This document shows, one piece after another, positions 31,351 through 35,558 of a DNA stretch of 35,558 bases (the first letter of the stretch is position 1; each line of letters starts with the position of its first letter). Under the pieces are notes generated by a model. The model did no database searches, was not told the DNA's origin, and worked only from the letters and a program-made list of their open reading frames with translations. The translations under genes were made by a program, and so were the position numbers. The DNA is from SAR86 cluster bacterium (GTDB lineage Bacteria > Pseudomonadota > Gammaproteobacteria > Magnimaribacterales > D2472): contig JAQWXQ010000099.1 in the NCBI GenBank assembly GCA_029254395.1, positions 1 through 35,558 on the forward strand, in the 5' to 3' direction.

Positions 31351-31670
31351 TGAGTAATGTAAATATAGTCAACCAAGATAACTTTGATACTGATGTATTA
31401 AATTCCGATAAACCTGTATTGGTTGATTTTTGGGCAGAGTGGTGCGGGCCTTGCAAACAACTAGCTCCTACAGTTCAAGAAATAGCTAACGAAAACACAG
31501 ACATTATGGTTTGTAAAATGGACGTTGACTCTAACAGAGATACGGCAGTGAAATATGGTATTAGGTCGATACCAACACTAATGCTTTTTAAAAATGGTGA
31601 GGCTATTGGTACAGAAGTTGGAGCCTTGACTAAACAGCAACTTGAAGAATTTATTACTAAAGCTAAATAA
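31350..31670 (+). CDS. trxA: Thioredoxin 1 (start reassigned to ATG at 31350)
   Basis: [48 protein letters not shown] upstream; TAATG overlap with the hemB stop. The ORF-track N-terminus is an over-extension into hemB. Confidence 0.96.
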   Translation: MSNVNIVNQDNFDTDVLNSDKPVLVDFWAEWCGPCKQLAPTVQEIANENTDIMVCKMDVDSNRDTAVKYGIRSIPTLMLFKNGEAIGTEVGALTKQQLEEFITKAK

Positions 31671-31787
31671 GAAGTCATTTGTTTTGCATCTTTGCTCAAA
31701 AAGATTTATGATTTTTTTAAAGATCTGATTTATATATTTCCAATAATTCTCAAAAATCCAAATATAACTAATACATAGGGAAACCAA

Positions 31788-33065
31788 ATGAACCTAACCG
31801 AAATTAAAGTTAAACCAATCAGCGAGCTCGTTGATATTGCAAAAGACCTTGGATTAGAAGATGTGGGTAGGCTTAAAAAACAAGAAATAATATTCAAGAT
31901 TTTTAAATTTAAAGCTTCTGAAGGTGTTGATATATATGGTGGCGGTGTTTTAGAAATATTAAATGATGGTTTTGGTTTTTTAAGATCTCCTGAGGGCTCA
32001 TATTGCGCAGGTGAAGATGATATATATGTTTCGCCTAGTCAAATAAGAAAATTTAATCTAAGAAAAGGAGATTCTGTTGCTGGAAAAATTAGAACCCCTA
32101 AAGATAAGGAAAGATACTTTGCGTTAATTCAGGTTGATACTATTAATGGTGAAGACCCAAGAAAAACAAAAAACAAGATTTTATTTGAAAACTTAACTCC
32201 ATTATTTCCAAATGAAAGGCTTTCTCTTGAACAAGGTAGTGGCTCTAAAGAAGATCTTTCATCAAGAATTATTGATTTAATAGCACCTATAGGAAAGGGC
32301 CAAAGGGGTCTGATAGTTTCACCGCCAAAAGCAGGTAAAACATTAATGCTTCAGAGTATTGCTCACTCGATAAAAAGCAATAATCCTGAGGTGGAGCTTA
32401 TCGTTTTATTAATAGACGAAAGGCCAGAAGAAGTTACCGAAATGTCGAGAACAGTTAAGGGCGAGGTAGTAGCTAGTACATTTGATGAGCCGCCTACGAG
32501 ACATGTACAAGTAGCAAATATGGTTATAGAAAAAGCAAAAAGACTTGTTGAGCATAAGAAAGATGTTGTAATACTTTTAGACTCTATTACTCGTTTAGGA
32601 AGGGCTTATAACTCTGTTCAGCCCGCTTCAGGTAAAATTTTAAGTGGTGGTGTTGATTCAAATGCTCTTGAAAGACCAAAAAGATTTTTTGGTGCTGCAA
32701 GAAACTTAGAAGAGGGCGGAAGTCTAACGATTTTAGCTACTGCTCTGGTTGATACTGGCTCAAAAATGGATGAAGTTATTTATGAAGAATTTAAAGGTAC
32801 GGGCAACATGGAGATACATTTAGAGCGAAAGATTGCTGAAAAAAGAATATATCCTGCCATTAACATTAGACGATCTGGAACTAGAAGAGAGGACTTACTT
32901 ACAGCTGATGATGAACTTCAAAGAATGTGGGTCTTAAGAAAAATATTAGATGAGATGGAAGACACCCAAGGCATTCAATTTTTAATTGATAGACTTAAAT
33001 CATTTAAAACAAACGATGAGTTCTTTACTTCTATGAAGTCTGGAAATGGTAAAAAGACTAGATAA
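31788..33065 (+). CDS. rho: Transcription termination factor Rho
   Basis: [95 protein letters not shown]. Confidence 0.98.
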   Translation: MNLTEIKVKPISELVDIAKDLGLEDVGRLKKQEIIFKIFKFKASEGVDIYGGGVLEILNDGFGFLRSPEGSYCAGEDDIYVSPSQIRKFNLRKGDSVAGKIRTPKDKERYFALIQVDTINGEDPRKTKNKILFENLTPLFPNERLSLEQGSGSKEDLSSRIIDLIAPIGKGQRGLIVSPPKAGKTLMLQSIAHSIKSNNPEVELIVLLIDERPEEVTEMSRTVKGEVVASTFDEPPTRHVQVANMVIEKAKRLVEHKKDVVILLDSITRLGRAYNSVQPASGKILSGGVDSNALERPKRFFGAARNLEEGGSLTILATALVDTGSKMDEVIYEEFKGTGNMEIHLERKIAEKRIYPAINIRRSGTRREDLLTADDELQRMWVLRKILDEMEDTQGIQFLIDRLKSFKTNDEFFTSMKSGNGKKTR

Positions 33066-33771
33066 AGCTTGATGCTTTTTTAAGCATTTGTAGGTCACTC
33101 GGCTCGTCTGCAATGTAAATCTTAAGACCCTCAATATTTTTTCTAGACTCTCTTAATTGCTCTAAAATTCTATTAGAAGCAACAATAAAAACTTTAGAAT
33201 TTAAAATTTCCATATCTAATGACGAAACAATGAAGTCCAATGTTTTAAAATTATATACAAGAATAATTTCATCATTTCTTTCTATTTGCTTTAATGCATT
33301 CGAATTAAATACTAAGTCATAGCAATCGATTACATCTAAATTTATTAAATTATCTTTTAAATAACCCCTAGAGTTTTTGCCACAAAACAACAGACTTCTG
33401 CCTCTTTTATTTCTGATTACTTCCAATAAGCCCTCCGAATTATAAGACTGTGCAACTATTGGGTTAATTCCTCTTTTTTGCAGCTCTAAAGATGTGGCAG
33501 GACCAATTGAATAGATCTCACCCTCAAATGATTTAGAAAGATCTTCCAAATTAAGAATTTTTGAACCAAACTTTACAGCAGACTGACTGGTAAAAATAAT
33601 ATTATCGTAAGCTGAAATTTCATTTACATACAAATCAAATCTCTGATTATCCAAAGAACTTTCATTTGACTCTAGTGTGGACAGATGGATGTTCTTTAAA
33701 TCTAACACCTGATCTTTTGCAAGGAGAATAATATTTTCTGATAAAGACAAGGGGCGAGTATTTACAATCAT
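33058..33771 (-). CDS. hemD: Uroporphyrinogen-III synthase
   Basis: [47 protein letters not shown]-coupled to hemC. Confidence 0.87.
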   Translation of the reverse strand: MIVNTRPLSLSENIILLAKDQVLDLKNIHLSTLESNESSLDNQRFDLYVNEISAYDNIIFTSQSAVKFGSKILNLEDLSKSFEGEIYSIGPATSLELQKRGINPIVAQSYNSEGLLEVIRNKRGRSLLFCGKNSRGYLKDNLINLDVIDCYDLVFNSNALKQIERNDEIILVYNFKTLDFIVSSLDMEILNSKVFIVASNRILEQLRESRKNIEGLKIYIADEPSDLQMLKKASSFI

Positions 33772-34664
33772 AGAATAAGCGACTTAGCACCTTTGCTTTT
33801 AAAAAGCTTTATTAGTTTTTTCATCTCTTCACTTAAATTAGATAAATTTGTTTGTGTTTTGTGCGAAATTTCTTTTTGGCCATCTACTGAGAGTACCTTT
33901 GCAATAATATTTACTTCATTATTTTTGTATTCACATAGTATACATATTGGAGATATACATGAGCCATCTAAAGCCTCTACAAAACTCCGCTCTGCATCAG
34001 CAAGCATCATATCGATTTCAGAATTAATAGAACTTATAACCTTATTAGCATCATTTTTTTTATTTAAACATTGAATACCAATATAGCCTTGTGAGGCCGC
34101 TGGCACCATTTTTTTTAAGCTGAACCTTTCAGAGAATTCGCATTTTATATTAAGTCTATTTAGAGCTGCATCAGCAACAACTATTGCATCAAAGCTCTCA
34201 TTCTGAAGCTTGTCTAGTCTTGTTGCTATGTTCCCCCTTATTGGCTTTATATCTATATTTTTGTTTAAACTTAAAATTTGAGCTGCTCTTCTTGGGCTCG
34301 AAGTTCCAATAATGGAGCCTTTAGGCATTTCATTAAACAGAATATTATTCTTTTTTACCAATATGTCAGCATAGCTCTCTCTTTCAATTACAGCAGCCAA
34401 GGTAAACTCTTTATTCATTTTTGCTGGCATGTCCTTGAGGCTATGAACAGCGCAATCAATCTTATTTTTCAACAATGCATCTTCAAGTGTGCTGACAAAC
34501 AGGCCTTTTCCTCCAATTTCATGAAGAGGCCCATCTCTCACATCACCCTCAGAAATAATAGGAACAATCTCTACATCGTAGCCAAGGGCAATAATTTTTT
34601 TCTTAACAAAGTTTGCTTGAAATAATGCCAATTCTGATTTTCTTGTCCCTATTCTTATTTTCAT
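33768..34664 (-). CDS. hemC: Porphobilinogen deaminase (hydroxymethylbilane synthase)
   Basis: MKIRIGTRKSELALFQANFVKKKI, AVHSLKDMP, IGTSSPRRAAQIL, RGNIATRLDKL, ASQGYIGIQ, DGSCISPI (cofactor Cys). Confidence 0.97.
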   Translation of the reverse strand: MKIRIGTRKSELALFQANFVKKKIIALGYDVEIVPIISEGDVRDGPLHEIGGKGLFVSTLEDALLKNKIDCAVHSLKDMPAKMNKEFTLAAVIERESYADILVKKNNILFNEMPKGSIIGTSSPRRAAQILSLNKNIDIKPIRGNIATRLDKLQNESFDAIVVADAALNRLNIKCEFSERFSLKKMVPAASQGYIGIQCLNKKNDANKVISSINSEIDMMLADAERSFVEALDGSCISPICILCEYKNNEVNIIAKVLSVDGQKEISHKTQTNLSNLSEEMKKLIKLFKSKGAKSLIL

Positions 34665-35212
34665 ATTTCAATAAGCAAAGCTCTTACATCTCCAAGTTTT
34701 TTTTCCTTTATTACATTCACAGTTTTTGGTATTTCCAAATCAACAAATTTGCTATATTCGATATATATTTTACAGGATTTCTTTAGCTCATTTTTTTTTA
34801 AAATTTGCTTTAAGATCTTTTCTTCGAACCCTTTTTCAAATGGAGGATCAATTATTATTAGATCAAATTTAGATAAATCATTTTTTTGGATCCAAGAGAA
34901 AGAGTCTCTAAAAACCAATTTTGCATTATCTTGAAGATCTAGTTTAGATATATTCTTCTTTATATTTTGGTAGTGTTTCTTGTTTAACTCAATAAAAAAT
35001 ACCTTACTTGCACCCCTAGAAATTGCCTCTACACCCATAGAACCAGTTCCAGCAAAAAGATCCAAGCATATGTAGTTATCAGTTATATCAAATTGAATCC
35101 AGTTAAATAATATTTCTTTTAGCTTGTTAGTTGTTGGCCTTAAATTATCTCTGAAATCAAAATCAATTTTTTTACCTTTAAGCAAGCCTCCAGATATTCT
35201 TATACTATTCAT
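34661..35212 (-). CDS. rsmD: 16S rRNA (guanine966-N2)-methyltransferase
   Basis: IRISGGLLKGKKIDF, LRPTTNKLKEILFNWIQ, CLDLFAGTGSMGVEAISRGASKVFFIE, IIIDPPFEKG. Confidence 0.95.
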   Translation of the reverse strand: MNSIRISGGLLKGKKIDFDFRDNLRPTTNKLKEILFNWIQFDITDNYICLDLFAGTGSMGVEAISRGASKVFFIELNKKHYQNIKKNISKLDLQDNAKLVFRDSFSWIQKNDLSKFDLIIIDPPFEKGFEEKILKQILKKNELKKSCKIYIEYSKFVDLEIPKTVNVIKEKKLGDVRALLIEI

Positions 35213-35268
35213 ATCTTTTTGTGTAATGTTTGTGCAAAATTAATCATAAATATAATCTTTATCCAAAG

Positions 35269-35274
35269 TATAAT
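35269..35274 (+). promoter_or_regulatory. Putative -10 box TATAAT for the flavin reductase-like gene
   Basis: Consensus TATAAT 6 nt upstream of the ATG at 35281; no clear -35. Confidence 0.4.
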
Positions 35275-35280
35275 TCATCC

Positions 35281-35558
35281 ATGAGCATTCAAGATAATTT
35301 TAGGTTAGCAATGAGGAGTTATATATACTCTGTAAGTGTTCTTTCCAATAAAACAGAAGATGGAAATTGTAATGCAATTACTGTTTCATCCGTAACGTCT
35401 ATATCTATGGATCCTCCAAGTCTGCTTGTGTGTATAAATAAGGACTCAAAAATACATTCTTCTCTGAAAGAAGGATCAGATTTTTGTATTAACTTATTGA
35501 AAAAAGACCAACAAAACATATCAAATGTTTGTTCAAGCGAAGCTATGCATGACCAAAG
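35281..35558 (+). CDS. Flavin reductase-like (FMN-binding split barrel) protein, N-terminal part (truncated by window end)
   Basis: MSIQDNFRLAMRSYIYSVSVLSNKTEDGNCNAITVSSVTSISMDPPSLLVCINKDSKIHSSLKEGSDFCINLLKKDQQNIS, typical of the flavin reductase domain. Confidence 0.85.
   Translation, partial: MSIQDNFRLAMRSYIYSVSVLSNKTEDGNCNAITVSSVTSISMDPPSLLVCINKDSKIHSSLKEGSDFCINLLKKDQQNISNVCSSEAMHDQ

Noticed and set aside
33072-33087. Hairpin ATGCTT-TTTT-AAGCAT near the rho/hemD junction as a terminator
   Set aside because: Perfect 6-bp stem but A/T-rich and without a U-tract on either side; not reported as a terminator.
34278-34625. 115-aa plus-strand ORF opposite hemC
   Set aside because: Antisense shadow of hemC; no domain or independent expression signal.
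35319-35519. 66-aa minus-strand ORF at the right edge
   Set aside because: The opposite strand encodes a convincing flavin reductase-like N-terminus starting at 35281.
1-35558. CRISPR array, tRNA/rRNA genes, insertion sequences, prophage or defence island
   Set aside because: No regularly spaced repeats, cloverleaf-like intergenic sequence, transposase/integrase or defence-type proteins seen; essentially the whole window is housekeeping coding sequence.

Overview
AT-rich, densely packed chromosomal segment from a marine gammaproteobacterium. A SAR86-like lineage is my inference, from the N-terminus of a proteorhodopsin at the left edge and the compact AT-rich genome. I support 36 protein-coding genes, two of them truncated at the window edges. 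They are mostly housekeeping: proteorhodopsin(partial)-|-coaD, mutM, tolC, parE-parC, argD-like, DUF2244, PPi-PFK-like, mpl, LON-domain protein, PGPGW-family protein, rsfS-rlmH-mrdA-rodA-mltB-dacA-D-amino acid aminotransferase, holA-lptE-leuS, accC-accB-aroQ-nDsbD, alpha/beta hydrolase, dual-ATPase ABC protein, ilvD-hemB-trxA-rho, hemD-hemC-rsmD, and a flavin reductase-like gene (partial). I found no tRNA or rRNA genes, CRISPR array, transposon or phage. I found no obvious new multi-gene defence or biosynthetic system. The points most worth a second look are: (1) a DsbD reduced to its N-terminal domain at the conserved dsbD-aroQ-accBC locus; (2) a LysM domain apparently inserted inside the MltB catalytic fold; (3) a recurring -10 box lying 6-7 nt before ATG, suggesting leaderless mRNAs at several operon heads; (4) a well-defined divergent proteorhodopsin/coaD promoter pair with an 11-bp-spaced direct repeat; (5) near-universal overlap of convergent gene ends, including a terminator-like hairpin inside the parC/argD overlap; (6) inversion of the leuS-lptE-holA block relative to rsfS-mrdA, with nadD missing.
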